Shown here one piece after another: positions 1 to 5,906 of a DNA stretch of 34,315 nt; the first letter of the stretch is position 1; each line of letters starts with the position of its first letter. Where the stretch lies: the NCBI GenBank assembly GCA_944358815.1, contig CALVRX010000039.1, forward strand, positions 1 to 34,315, given 5' to 3'. The position numbers were made by a program, and so were the translations under genes. This stretch comes from an uncultured Bacilli bacterium (GTDB lineage: Bacteria > Bacillota_I > Bacilli_A > RF39 > UBA660). Below the pieces are notes generated by a model. It made no database searches. It saw only the letters and a program-made list of their open reading frames with translations, and was not told where the DNA came from.

Positions 1-311
1 CTACTGGACCAACGGGACCTAGTGGAGCAACGGGAGCTACTGGTCCGACAGGACCTAGTGGAGCAACGGGAGCTACTGGACCAACGGGACCTAGTGGAGC
101 AACTGGCGCTACTGGACCAACGGGACCTAGTGGAGCAACTGGCGCTACTGGACCAACCGGACCTAGTGGAACAACAGGTGCTACTGGACCAACGGGACCT
201 AGTGGAGCAACTGGCGCTACTGGACCAACGGGACCTAGTGGGGCAACAGGTGCTACTGGACCAACCGGACCTACAGGACCAACCGGACCTACGGGACCGA
301 CTGGACCATAA
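1..311 (+). CDS. Collagen-like (Gly-X-Y) repeat protein, 3' end only
   Basis: The frame starting at base 3 reads without interruption as Gly-X-Y triplets rich in Thr, Pro, Ser and Ala ([12 protein letters not shown] type) and stops at TAA 309-311. The 5' end is outside the window. Such bacterial collagen-like proteins form surface or exosporium filaments (BclA-type in Bacillus); that role is family knowledge and not shown here. The protein ends directly on Gly-X-Y triplets with no C-terminal globular domain, so any trimerisation domain must be N-terminal. An open frame in another register, beginning with ATG at 22, encodes only a Leu/Gln/Asp-rich low-complexity translation and is a shadow. 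A strong terminator follows immediately. Confidence 0.85.
   Translation, partial: TGPTGPSGATGATGPTGPSGATGATGPTGPSGATGATGPTGPSGATGATGPTGPSGTTGATGPTGPSGATGATGPTGPSGATGATGPTGPTGPTGPTGPTGP
3..254 (+). repeat. Seven tandem 36-bp collagen-coding units
   Basis: Seven consecutive 36-bp units, each encoding twelve residues of the type [12 protein letters not shown], run from 3 to 254. They differ mostly at third codon positions (acg/acc/act, gga/ggt/ggc). The last 54 coding bases switch to a simpler PTGPTGP pattern. Units this similar are prone to copy-number change. Confidence 0.85.
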
Positions 312-318
312 AATTAAA

Positions 319-353
319 AAGAACATTTTCATTTTTGAAAGTGTTCTTTTTTT
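319..353. terminator. Bidirectional terminator between the collagen-like gene and yqeY
   Basis: The stem AAGAACATTTTC / GAAAGTGTTCTT (one G-T pair) surrounds a short T-rich loop. It is followed by a T run on the plus strand and preceded by an A run that becomes a T run on the minus strand. It lies between two convergent genes and can serve both. Confidence 0.85.
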
Positions 354-354
354 G

Positions 355-792
355 TTAGTTTAATTTTTCTTTTACTATTTTACTAACTAGACTCATATCT
401 GCTTTTCCTTTAACTTTTGGAGTTATAGCTTTCATAATTTTACCCATATCCTTAGTAGATTCAGGTTTGATTTCATCAAATACATCATCAATTATTTTAT
501 TTAATTCTTCTTCTGTTAATTGCTGAGGTAAATATTCATTTAAAATATCTATTTCAGCTTGCGTTTTTTCTATTAGGTCTTCTCTATTTCCTTTTTTAAA
601 TTCATTGATAGAATCTTTTCTAGATTTTATTTCTTTGGTAATAACATCAGTTACTTCTTCATCAGAAAGTTCATGTTTTTTATTTAATTCACTCATTTGA
701 ATAGCGCCTTTAACCATTCTAATTACTGAAAGTCTTTCTTTGTCTTGATTTTTCATAGCAGTTTTTAGGTCTTCTAATATTTGATTACGCAT
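355..792 (-). CDS. yqeY: GatB/YqeY domain protein
   Basis: This 145-residue protein matches the YqeY family in length and pattern: an N-terminal helical stretch with RLSVIRMVKGAIQ, a middle ELSDEEVTDVI..RKDSI.EF segment, NEYLPQQLTEEEL, and a C-terminal DMGKIMKAITPKVKGKAD motif. YqeY resembles the tRNA-binding tail domain of GatB, the amidotransferase subunit that makes Gln-tRNA. The exact role of the free-standing protein is not established. The ATG has a strong GGAGGGG ribosome binding site. It follows rpsU on the same strand, with a terminator-like hairpin between them, an arrangement often seen in Firmicutes. Confidence 0.9.
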   Translation of the reverse strand: MRNQILEDLKTAMKNQDKERLSVIRMVKGAIQMSELNKKHELSDEEVTDVITKEIKSRKDSINEFKKGNREDLIEKTQAEIDILNEYLPQQLTEEELNKIIDDVFDEIKPESTKDMGKIMKAITPKVKGKADMSLVSKIVKEKLN

Positions 793-810
793 TATTTCCC
801 CTCCTTTTAG

Positions 811-832
811 AAAAAAGCCATAGATATGGCTT
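811..832 (-). terminator. Terminator or attenuator between rpsU and yqeY
   Basis: On the minus strand AAGCCA-loop-TGGCTT is followed by six T. It starts inside the rpsU stop codon and would lower expression of yqeY relative to rpsU. Confidence 0.75.
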
Positions 833-1034
833 AATAATCGCGGTTTTCACGACGGAAACGACGACGGGCATTTTTAATGCCTTCTTTTTTAGCGTTTCTT
901 CTTCTAACTCCTGGTTTTAGATAACCGTCTTGTTTTTCTCGTAATTGTGCTAGGGAGCCATCTTTACTGTTGGCAGCTTTAAGGTTTCTAAGTGCACCAT
1001 CAACATTGCCATTTCTAACTACTACTTTTGTCAT
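831..1034 (-). CDS. rpsU: 30S ribosomal protein bS21
   Basis: The protein is 67 residues when started at the ATG at 1034, which has a GAGGG site eight bases upstream. A longer open frame to 1091 would include the promoter and is rejected. It shows the S21 signature: an MTKVVVRNGN.D.ALR start, then a very basic C-terminal helix with VRRRNAKKEG and NARRRFRR. bS21 binds the 30S platform near the anti-Shine-Dalgarno helix. Length and composition fit the family (about 57-70 residues). It is expressed from its own strong promoter and is followed by a hairpin before yqeY. Confidence 0.95.
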   Translation of the reverse strand: MTKVVVRNGNVDGALRNLKAANSKDGSLAQLREKQDGYLKPGVRRRNAKKEGIKNARRRFRRENRDY

Positions 1035-1062
1035 AAAAATCCCTCCCTTCTTGGCTAAAAAT

Positions 1063-1091
1063 ATTATAACACGGGCATTAAGGGTTTTCAA
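1063..1091 (-). promoter_or_regulatory. rpsU promoter
   Basis: Minus strand TTGAAA, 17-base spacer, TATAAT, with TG just before the -10 box. Positions are -10 1063-1068 and -35 1086-1091. Confidence 0.85.
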
Positions 1092-1110
1092 GCAAAATAT
1101 TAAAGAAATA

Positions 1111-1136
1111 AGAAAAAAAGTAAGCCTAGGCTTACT
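1111..1136 (-). terminator. Terminator of the bacteriocin operon
   Basis: The perfect palindrome AGTAAGCCTAGGCTTACT (1119-1136) is followed on the minus strand by a T-rich run. It overlaps the stop codon of the second precursor peptide and closes the exporter-peptide transcription unit before the rpsU promoter. Confidence 0.85.
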
Positions 1137-1296
1137 ATATGTCGCAAGTTTTACCGGATGTGACTCTTCTTATGGTAGAGCCAAGGCTTTTCCCAAGTTC
1201 AATTATTAGGCTAAATCCTTTAACGATGGCGTTTATTAAAGTTGAGGTAATAGCTCCACCACTAATGGATTTTAACTGATTATCATTTAATATCAT
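1135..1296 (-). CDS. Double-glycine leader bacteriocin precursor, peptide 2 (53 aa)
   Basis: Reading the minus strand from the ATG at 1296 to TAG at 1135 gives 53 residues. The leader MILNDNQLKSISGG fits the double-glycine consensus (L at position 3, L at 8, I at 11, GG at 13-14). The predicted 39-residue mature peptide is hydrophobic then basic, holds a GxxxG motif (GKSLG), an RR pair, and a single Cys near its end (GKTCDI). The ATG overlaps the stop of peptide 1 as ATGA, so translation is probably coupled. The gene sits directly downstream of a C39 exporter. It is too short for usual ORF cut-offs. Together with peptide 1 it suggests a two-peptide class II bacteriocin. Signalling peptides also use such leaders, but those are rarely paired like this. 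Confidence 0.8.
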   Translation of the reverse strand: MILNDNQLKSISGGAITSTLINAIVKGFSLIIELGKSLGSTIRRVTSGKTCDI

Positions 1297-1427
1297 TTAC
1301 TACATTTTATTGGGTTAATAAAGCCTTCGGCAATACTAATAATGAAGGTTATTATGCCACCAATGGCAGCCCATAAGCCATATCCTCCTCCGGTTACTTG
1401 CATAAGTTTTTCATCGGTTAAATACAT
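1293..1427 (-). CDS. Double-glycine leader bacteriocin precursor, peptide 1 (44 aa)
   Basis: The minus strand ATG at 1427, seven bases after AAGGAGT, opens a 44-codon frame ending TGA at 1293. The leader MYLTDEKLMQVTGG aligns position by position with that of peptide 2 (L3, D5, L8, V11, GG13-14). The predicted 30-residue mature part starts GYGLWAAIGG, continues with a hydrophobic Ile/Phe segment, and ends PIKCSK with a lone Cys. It has an A-xxx-G helix-packing motif rather than a strict GxxxG. It begins 11 bases after the exporter stop and overlaps peptide 2. The role as an antimicrobial precursor cleaved and exported by the adjacent C39 transporter is inferred from leader and context. No immunity gene is recognised. 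Confidence 0.82.
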   Translation of the reverse strand: MYLTDEKLMQVTGGGYGLWAAIGGIITFIISIAEGFINPIKCSK

Positions 1428-1438
1428 TTAACTCCTTT

Positions 1439-3466
1439 CTAGTTATTACGTTTGGTATTTAAAACAATTTGTCCTTTATTTATTTTAATAAATTGGTCGA
1501 ATAAATCAAGGTTATCTAAGCGATGAGAAATATAAATGATGGTTTTTTTAGGATACTTGGCAAATAGTTTTTTTAATATTCTTCTTTCCATATCGATACT
1601 TACTTGATTTAGTCCTTCATCAATGATTAAAATATTAAAGTTACAAAGGGCACGAGCTAAAACAATTCTTTGTTTTTGTCCACTGGAAAGATTAAAACCA
1701 TTTTCCTCAATTAATTGATAATAATTATTTTGGGCAATGTTTTCGATTTCGCAAATATGAACACAATCAGGATTTTTTGTTTTTAAAGTTAAATTATCAA
1801 TTAGAGGACCTGTAAATAATATTTCTTTTGAGGAAACATATATTATGTCTTGAAAATAATGGTTTTGAATATCAGTTTGACCTATGACAATATTACCTTG
1901 GTAGTTTTGATAATAACCTTTTAATATTTTAAATAAAGTTGTTTTGCCACTGCCACTACCTCCTGTTACAAATACTTTACTAGCATTTTTGATAGTTAAA
2001 TTAATATCTTTTAATATTAAGTCTTTATTATCGTAAGTAAAGTTTAAGTGTTTAATTTGAATATCACCATTTACTGATGATTTTATTAATGGCTTTGGAG
2101 TATATATAAGTAGTTCAGCTATATTATTTAACGATGCTTTTAATTCGGTTAGTTGATATTCAAAATCAAAAATATTTTTTACCAAATTTAATGATGCAGT
2201 TATAAGAACATAAATTATTATTAAATTATGAATATTGTGATTATTTTGGATAATTAAAATTACCATAATTAAAATAGTAAAGTGTTCAATTAAGTTTTTA
2301 ATTAACGAAAAAAGATTATTTTGATTAAATACTTGTTTATTTAATTTAGTAAATTTTTGGTAATGACTGATAAATTTGGTATTTATGTTATTTTGAATAT
2401 GCAGGTTTTTAATGGTTTCAAAGCCACTAATGGCTTCCACAATATAGGAGTTTATTTGATATTTTTGCCTAGTCATTTTCTCTATGATTAAGTTATTTGT
2501 TAGTTTATAAATAAGAAAATAAATTAAAATATTTAATATTAAGAGCAGTATAAAGAAAGGATTAATACAACAGAGTATGATAGCTAAAATAATTAAAAGT
2601 GGAAGTTCCATGAAAAAGATTTGTGAAAAATAGTGGATGACATCTTTAACAACATAAAGGTCATTAAAGTAACTGACAATTTCTCCAGTTGTTTTACGGT
2701 AGTAATAACGATAAGGAAGGTTTAAAATTTTCAAAAAAATATCCAATGACAGTTGTTTATCTAATTTTAAATTAAGGTTAATTACTAGTTTATTTTTGAT
2801 GAAATTAAAGAGGTCTTTAAATGAAAAGATTAACAGAAAGGAGGCACATAGCGCCAAAATAAATTTTTTGTTTATATTAGAGACAACTAAAGGTAAAAAA
2901 AGTGAAGATATGATGGATAGGAAACTGACAAATAACGAAGTAAAGTTGATTAGTATGATTAGTTTGAAATTTTTTTTAATATAATACCAGATAAATTTTA
3001 ATATATTAGGTTCAGTTTGATAAGTTATTTGTTTAATTGGATACATTTGGATAGATATTCCTGTCCAAATTTTATTAAACTCCTCAAATTTAATAGATTT
3101 TAAGGATGTCGCTGGGTCAGCAATTAAAAGTGTTTTCTTTTTAAAATTGATCTTATATACGACAACATAGTGTTGGTAGGAGTGGTTAATAATTACGTGA
3201 GCTATACAAGGTAACTTTAAATCAGAAAGATTACTATTTTTGACTCCTATACTATTAAATCCAAGGCTTTTTAATGTTTCGTTTATGTGATAAGCGGTGG
3301 TGCCATTTTGATTAGTTTGCAGCATTTCACTTAGTTTATTTATACTGACATATCCGTGGTGGTATTTTAATATCATCTGCACACATGCTGGTCCACACTC
3401 TTTTAAACCTTTTTGTTTAATATATGGATATTTTTTGATGTTTTCACCTCCCTCATTGATTAACAT
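1439..3466 (-). CDS. Peptidase C39 / ABC bacteriocin exporter
   Basis: This single-chain transporter cleaves double-glycine leaders and exports the mature peptide through the membrane. Numbered from the ATG at 3466, residues 10-145 form the C39 peptidase, with Gln18, catalytic Cys24 (KECGPAC), His99 and Asp117. A membrane domain with several hydrophobic segments follows (about 165-430). The ABC ATPase comes last: Walker A GGSGSGKTT near 500, signature LSSGQKQ near 594, Walker B NILIIDE near 613, and the SHR switch histidine near 645. All catalytic motifs are intact. The two substrate peptides follow at once. The ATG has no ribosome binding site; a strong one (GAGGGAGGTG) lies inside the frame, five bases before an ATC codon at 3439, which is where family members usually begin. 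No HlyD-like accessory protein is present. Confidence 0.9.
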   Translation of the reverse strand: MLINEGGENIKKYPYIKQKGLKECGPACVQMILKYHHGYVSINKLSEMLQTNQNGTTAYHINETLKSLGFNSIGVKNSNLSDLKLPCIAHVIINHSYQHYVVVYKINFKKKTLLIADPATSLKSIKFEEFNKIWTGISIQMYPIKQITYQTEPNILKFIWYYIKKNFKLIILINFTSLFVSFLSIISSLFLPLVVSNINKKFILALCASFLLIFSFKDLFNFIKNKLVINLNLKLDKQLSLDIFLKILNLPYRYYYRKTTGEIVSYFNDLYVVKDVIHYFSQIFFMELPLLIILAIILCCINPFFILLLILNILIYFLIYKLTNNLIIEKMTRQKYQINSYIVEAISGFETIKNLHIQNNINTKFISHYQKFTKLNKQVFNQNNLFSLIKNLIEHFTILIMVILIIQNNHNIHNLIIIYVLITASLNLVKNIFDFEYQLTELKASLNNIAELLIYTPKPLIKSSVNGDIQIKHLNFTYDNKDLILKDINLTIKNASKVFVTGGSGSGKTTLFKILKGYYQNYQGNIVIGQTDIQNHYFQDIIYVSSKEILFTGPLIDNLTLKTKNPDCVHICEIENIAQNNYYQLIEENGFNLSSGQKQRIVLARALCNFNILIIDEGLNQVSIDMERRILKKLFAKYPKKTIIYISHRLDNLDLFDQFIKINKGQIVLNTKRNN

Positions 3467-3482
3467 ACGATTTAAGGAGGCA
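3445..3482 (-). promoter_or_regulatory. Ribosome binding site that can be masked by an upstream anti-SD segment
   Basis: The minus strand TGCCTCCTT (3474-3482) can pair over nine bases (three G-T pairs) with AGGGAGGTG (3445-3453), the strong ribosome binding site of the exporter, leaving a 20-base loop. This would hide the site. Seen by base complementarity only; any control function is inferred. Confidence 0.45.
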
Positions 3483-3520
3483 ATATCCTTTTGGACTATA
3501 AATTTTTACAACAAAAAAAG

Positions 3521-4042
3521 TTATTTACCAAAAATATCTATTTTCTTTGGTCCATAACTTTTAGTTTTTAAAAGTTTCAAGTTAGTAATAGGCATGCCAA
3601 TTTCATATTCACAAATGACGATTCCCCCATCTTTCAAAAGATTTCTTTCTTCAATAATTTTTAAGGCTTTATTTAATTGATTTTGTTGGTATGGAGGATC
3701 TAAAAAAATAATATCAAATTGTTTATCGGTTGTTTTTAAATATTTTTTATAGTCAGTATGCATGATAATAATATTTTCATCCATGTTTTGGCTATTTGTT
3801 TTAATAGTATTTATAGCTTCAATATTATTATCGATTAAATAGCACGTTTTGGCGCCTTGACTAATAGCTTCTAGACCTAAGGCACCACTTCCAGCAAAAA
3901 GGTCTAAAACTATACTACCTGGTATATAGTTTTGAATCATGGCGAATAAAGATTCTTTTACTCTATCCATAGTTGGTCTAGTGCCTTCGATGTTAAATCC
4001 TTGTAATTTTTTTCCTTTATATTTTCCACTAATAATTCGCAT
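3521..4042 (-). CDS. rsmD: 16S rRNA (guanine-966 N2)-methyltransferase RsmD
   Basis: The 173-residue protein starts MRIISGKYKGKKL and has TRPTMDRVKESLF, the S-adenosylmethionine-binding loop DLFAGSGALGLEA, and the catalytic DPPY motif. All are hallmarks of RsmD, which methylates G966 of 16S rRNA in the 30S subunit. Length is typical. The ATG has a GGTGAT site six bases upstream. It follows ylbE by 26 bases in the order ylbD-ylbE-rsmD (ylbH), as in Bacillus, although ylbF and ylbG are missing. The coaD gene that often follows rsmD is replaced here by the bacteriocin locus. Confidence 0.95.
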   Translation of the reverse strand: MRIISGKYKGKKLQGFNIEGTRPTMDRVKESLFAMIQNYIPGSIVLDLFAGSGALGLEAISQGAKTCYLIDNNIEAINTIKTNSQNMDENIIIMHTDYKKYLKTTDKQFDIIFLDPPYQQNQLNKALKIIEERNLLKDGGIVICEYEIGMPITNLKLLKTKSYGPKKIDIFGK

Positions 4043-4068
4043 AAAATCACCAATAATATTTTAACATA

Positions 4069-4290
4069 TTATTTAAGTGTTCCCAAAATTTTTTCAAACA
4101 TTTCGATGGTACTGATAGTTTTTTCTAGTCTATCAATTTTCGATAGATGATATGTTTGTTTGACTTCTTCTTCGAATTTTTTAAATTCGGAGGGGTTTCT
4201 ATTTAAAATTTTATACCAATATGAATGTTTTCTTAAGTGTCTTAGATAATATTCATTTTCTTTAATTTTGAATTGTAATTGTAAAGTCAT
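4069..4290 (-). CDS. ylbE: YlbE-like protein
   Basis: This small 73-residue soluble protein has the YlbE-type core: a Leu-Arg pair, then YWYKILNRNPSEFKKFEEEVKQTYHLSKIDRLEK. It corresponds to the 'P-x-WYR-L-SRNP' motif of Bacillus YlbE, whose function is unknown. Its ATG shares one base with the ylbD stop (TAATG), indicating translational coupling. Position between ylbD and rsmD supports the call more than the weak sequence similarity alone. Confidence 0.7.
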   Translation of the reverse strand: MTLQLQFKIKENEYYLRHLRKHSYWYKILNRNPSEFKKFEEEVKQTYHLSKIDRLEKTISTIEMFEKILGTLK

Positions 4291-4628
4291 TAATCGTCAA
4301 AGTGTTTATATATTGGTCTTGGCTTATAGTTGTTTGTTGGAATGGTTTTATTAGATGACATATCTTGAAGAAGACTGAGAACTCTTTGCAAGCTATTAAC
4401 GCCATTTTGAATACCATCTAAGTCTAATCCTTTTAAGAAGTTAGGTAAGTCGAAATTTGTTTGTTTAGGTTGTTCTGTTTTTAAATAATCTTTCCATGCT
4501 TCTTTATCTTCACCGTAAAGATCATATATTTCATAGAATTGTTGCCAAGTCATTTTTCCTTCTTTAACATATTTCAATAATATTGGATTATTTTTAACAA
4601 AATCTTTAAATTTTTCTTTGGTTTCCAT
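4290..4628 (-). CDS. ylbD: YlbD-like putative spore coat protein
   Basis: The 112-residue protein begins with the YlbD pattern F..FV..NP.L...V..GK.TWQ..YE...L.GE....W..Y and has a Leu-rich C-terminal half (LDLDGIQNGVNSLQRVLSLLQ). In Bacillus YlbD is listed as a putative coat protein; direct function is unclear. It is the first gene of the ylbD-ylbE-rsmD unit, with an AGGTGAT site before its ATG. A TTGACA box lies about 45 bases upstream. Its presence fits the other spore-related genes in the window. Confidence 0.75.
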   Translation of the reverse strand: METKEKFKDFVKNNPILLKYVKEGKMTWQQFYEIYDLYGEDKEAWKDYLKTEQPKQTNFDLPNFLKGLDLDGIQNGVNSLQRVLSLLQDMSSNKTIPTNNYKPRPIYKHFDD

Positions 4629-4691
4629 AAAATCACCTATACTAATATATTCAACAGGAAAATAAAAATGTCAAAAATAATGATAGTAATT

Positions 4692-4716
4692 TAAAAAAAG
4701 ACTTTTTTGGTCTTTT
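4692..4716 (-). terminator. Terminator of the isolated TasA-like gene
   Basis: Minus strand AAAGAC-CAAAAAA-GTCTTT followed by more T, located just at the stop codon of the upstream gene. Confidence 0.8.
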
Positions 4717-5209
4717 AGGCATTTTGGATATAATTCAATTTTAAAGATAAAGTAGAATTAATTATATCGGGTTGGGATGTGACTTTACTATTATAGGAAA
4801 CTATAACATCAAAGGTTTGTGATTGATTAGCTTGCAATAAATCATTTTTATTAATTCTTTGGGTTTGAAACGTAATGGCAGGATTATTAGAATCAGTCAT
4901 TTCAATACTAGATACTTTAGCATCAACATTGCCTTTATTAGTAACAGTGACTGTATAAGTCATAGAATCGCCAGGACTGACTAAATTGGTTTTAAAGGTG
5001 GCAGTGGTGCCTGAGATAACCGGTTCGATAGCTTTAGTGGCACTTCCTTCAACATTTGTGACATCAATATTTGTGATTTGTATATCCCATTTACTCGATA
5101 TGCTGGCAGTACCTGTAGTGATTAGTTGAGTAGAAAAAGCGGCATATCCAACGGCTAGCATACAAATAATAGCTATTAAAAATACTAAAATCATTGATTT
5201 TTGTTTCAT
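4715..5209 (-). CDS. TasA/camelysin-like secreted protein (isolated paralog)
   Basis: A 164-residue exported protein. Residues 1-27 are a signal peptide ending VGYAAFS, the same Tyr/Trp-Ala-Ala-Phe cleavage region seen in SipW substrates such as TasA. The rest is a beta-sandwich-like domain with SPGDSMTYTVTVTNKGNVDAKV, the conserved 'PGD...V.N.G.....' segment of the TasA/camelysin group, and a C-terminal LSLKLNYIQ strand. It is the most distant of five paralogs in the window and lies 10 kb from the SipW gene. It has its own promoter and terminator. A fibre or matrix role is inferred from the family. Confidence 0.75.
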   Translation of the reverse strand: MKQKSMILVFLIAIICMLAVGYAAFSTQLITTGTASISSKWDIQITNIDVTNVEGSATKAIEPVISGTTATFKTNLVSPGDSMTYTVTVTNKGNVDAKVSSIEMTDSNNPAITFQTQRINKNDLLQANQSQTFDVIVSYNSKVTSQPDIINSTLSLKLNYIQNA

Positions 5210-5225
5210 ACTATCACCTATTTTA

Positions 5226-5231
5226 ATTATA
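5226..5231 (-). promoter_or_regulatory. -10 box of the isolated TasA-like gene
   Basis: The minus strand has TGTTATAAT, an extended -10, 22 bases before the AGGTGAT-ATG start region. The -35 region (GGACTT) is poor and lies within the upstream terminator. Confidence 0.6.
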
Positions 5232-5238
5232 ACATATT

Positions 5239-5273
5239 AAAAGAAAAAAGTCCTATTCATTAGCACTTTTTTC
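5239..5273 (-). terminator. Terminator after the LtaS-type operon
   Basis: Minus strand GAAAAAAGT / ACTTTTTTC with a 13-base loop, then TTTT. It covers the end of the upstream membrane protein gene. Confidence 0.8.
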
Positions 5274-5906
5274 ACTCATGGAAGCAACTTCTAATTTTTT
5301 ACCGTTATGAATTATGGTTAAACTTCCTGATGTTTGATAACCTAGGTCTTCTTTATATTCAACTTGAAAATTATAAACATAGGCTTGTTCATCGGTTTGA
5401 TCACCATATTTATAACTAGATTGTTTAACTTTATCAACAGTTACATTTGTGACTTCTGGAAGTTTTTGATTACGGTTATCATAGACATCACTTTCAACGG
5501 TTTTATACATGGTATCCATAGCATATTTTTCAAAATCGTTTTGATAGTTAGAATAAACAAATTGTTTGCCACCGACGTCATTTTTACTTATTTTATTATC
5601 TAATGTAAAGAAATCTGTTACAAACATTTGGGCGACTAAGTCGGCATATTTTTCTTCATCAACTTTGTCTACATTTAAGGTTTTTTCTAACTGATTAAAT
5701 AATTTTTTATAGTATGCGGTAGCATTATCTTTTAGAGTATAGCCATAGGCTTTGATGTTGGCAACTTCTTTAACAGCTTTAACGGTTTCTTCTTTATGGG
5801 TTAATTTTTGAACGGCTAATACACTACCGGCAATTACAAGTGCGAGTAAAATGATGACTATGATTATTCTTTTAACGTTTAATTTGCGTTTTCGTTTCTT
5901 TTTCAT
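5253..5906 (-). CDS. Single-pass membrane protein of unknown function, LtaS-type partner
   Basis: I do not recognise this 217-residue protein. A very basic start (MKKKRKRKLNVKR) leads into one membrane helix (about 15-33), followed by an outside domain of about 180 residues rich in Lys, Asp and Tyr, with no Cys and no visible catalytic motif. The predicted topology is type II (tail inside, domain outside). Its ATG overlaps the stop of the LtaS-type gene by four bases (ATGA), so it is co-translated with that enzyme and probably works with it at the cell surface. The stop codon lies inside a terminator. Confidence 0.8.
   Translation of the reverse strand: MKKKRKRKLNVKRIIIVIILLALVIAGSVLAVQKLTHKEETVKAVKEVANIKAYGYTLKDNATAYYKKLFNQLEKTLNVDKVDEEKYADLVAQMFVTDFFTLDNKISKNDVGGKQFVYSNYQNDFEKYAMDTMYKTVESDVYDNRNQKLPEVTNVTVDKVKQSSYKYGDQTDEQAYVYNFQVEYKEDLGYQTSGSLTIIHNGKKLEVASMSEKSANE

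Noticed and set aside
22-363. 113-codon open frame on the plus strand, Leu/Gln/Asp-rich
   Set aside because: It is another register of the 36-bp collagen-coding repeat; the Gly-X-Y frame ends cleanly at 311 before a terminator, while this one runs through the terminator.
970-1209. 79-codon plus-strand frame
   Set aside because: It lies antisense to rpsU, its promoter and the second bacteriocin peptide; no ribosome site and no family resemblance.
2796-2984. 62-codon plus-strand frame inside the exporter gene
   Set aside because: Antisense shadow of the membrane domain of the C39/ABC exporter.
4069-4628. Bacteriocin immunity protein among the small genes upstream of the exporter
   Set aside because: Both small genes fit ylbD and ylbE in conserved order before rsmD, are soluble, and are separated from the exporter by rsmD.
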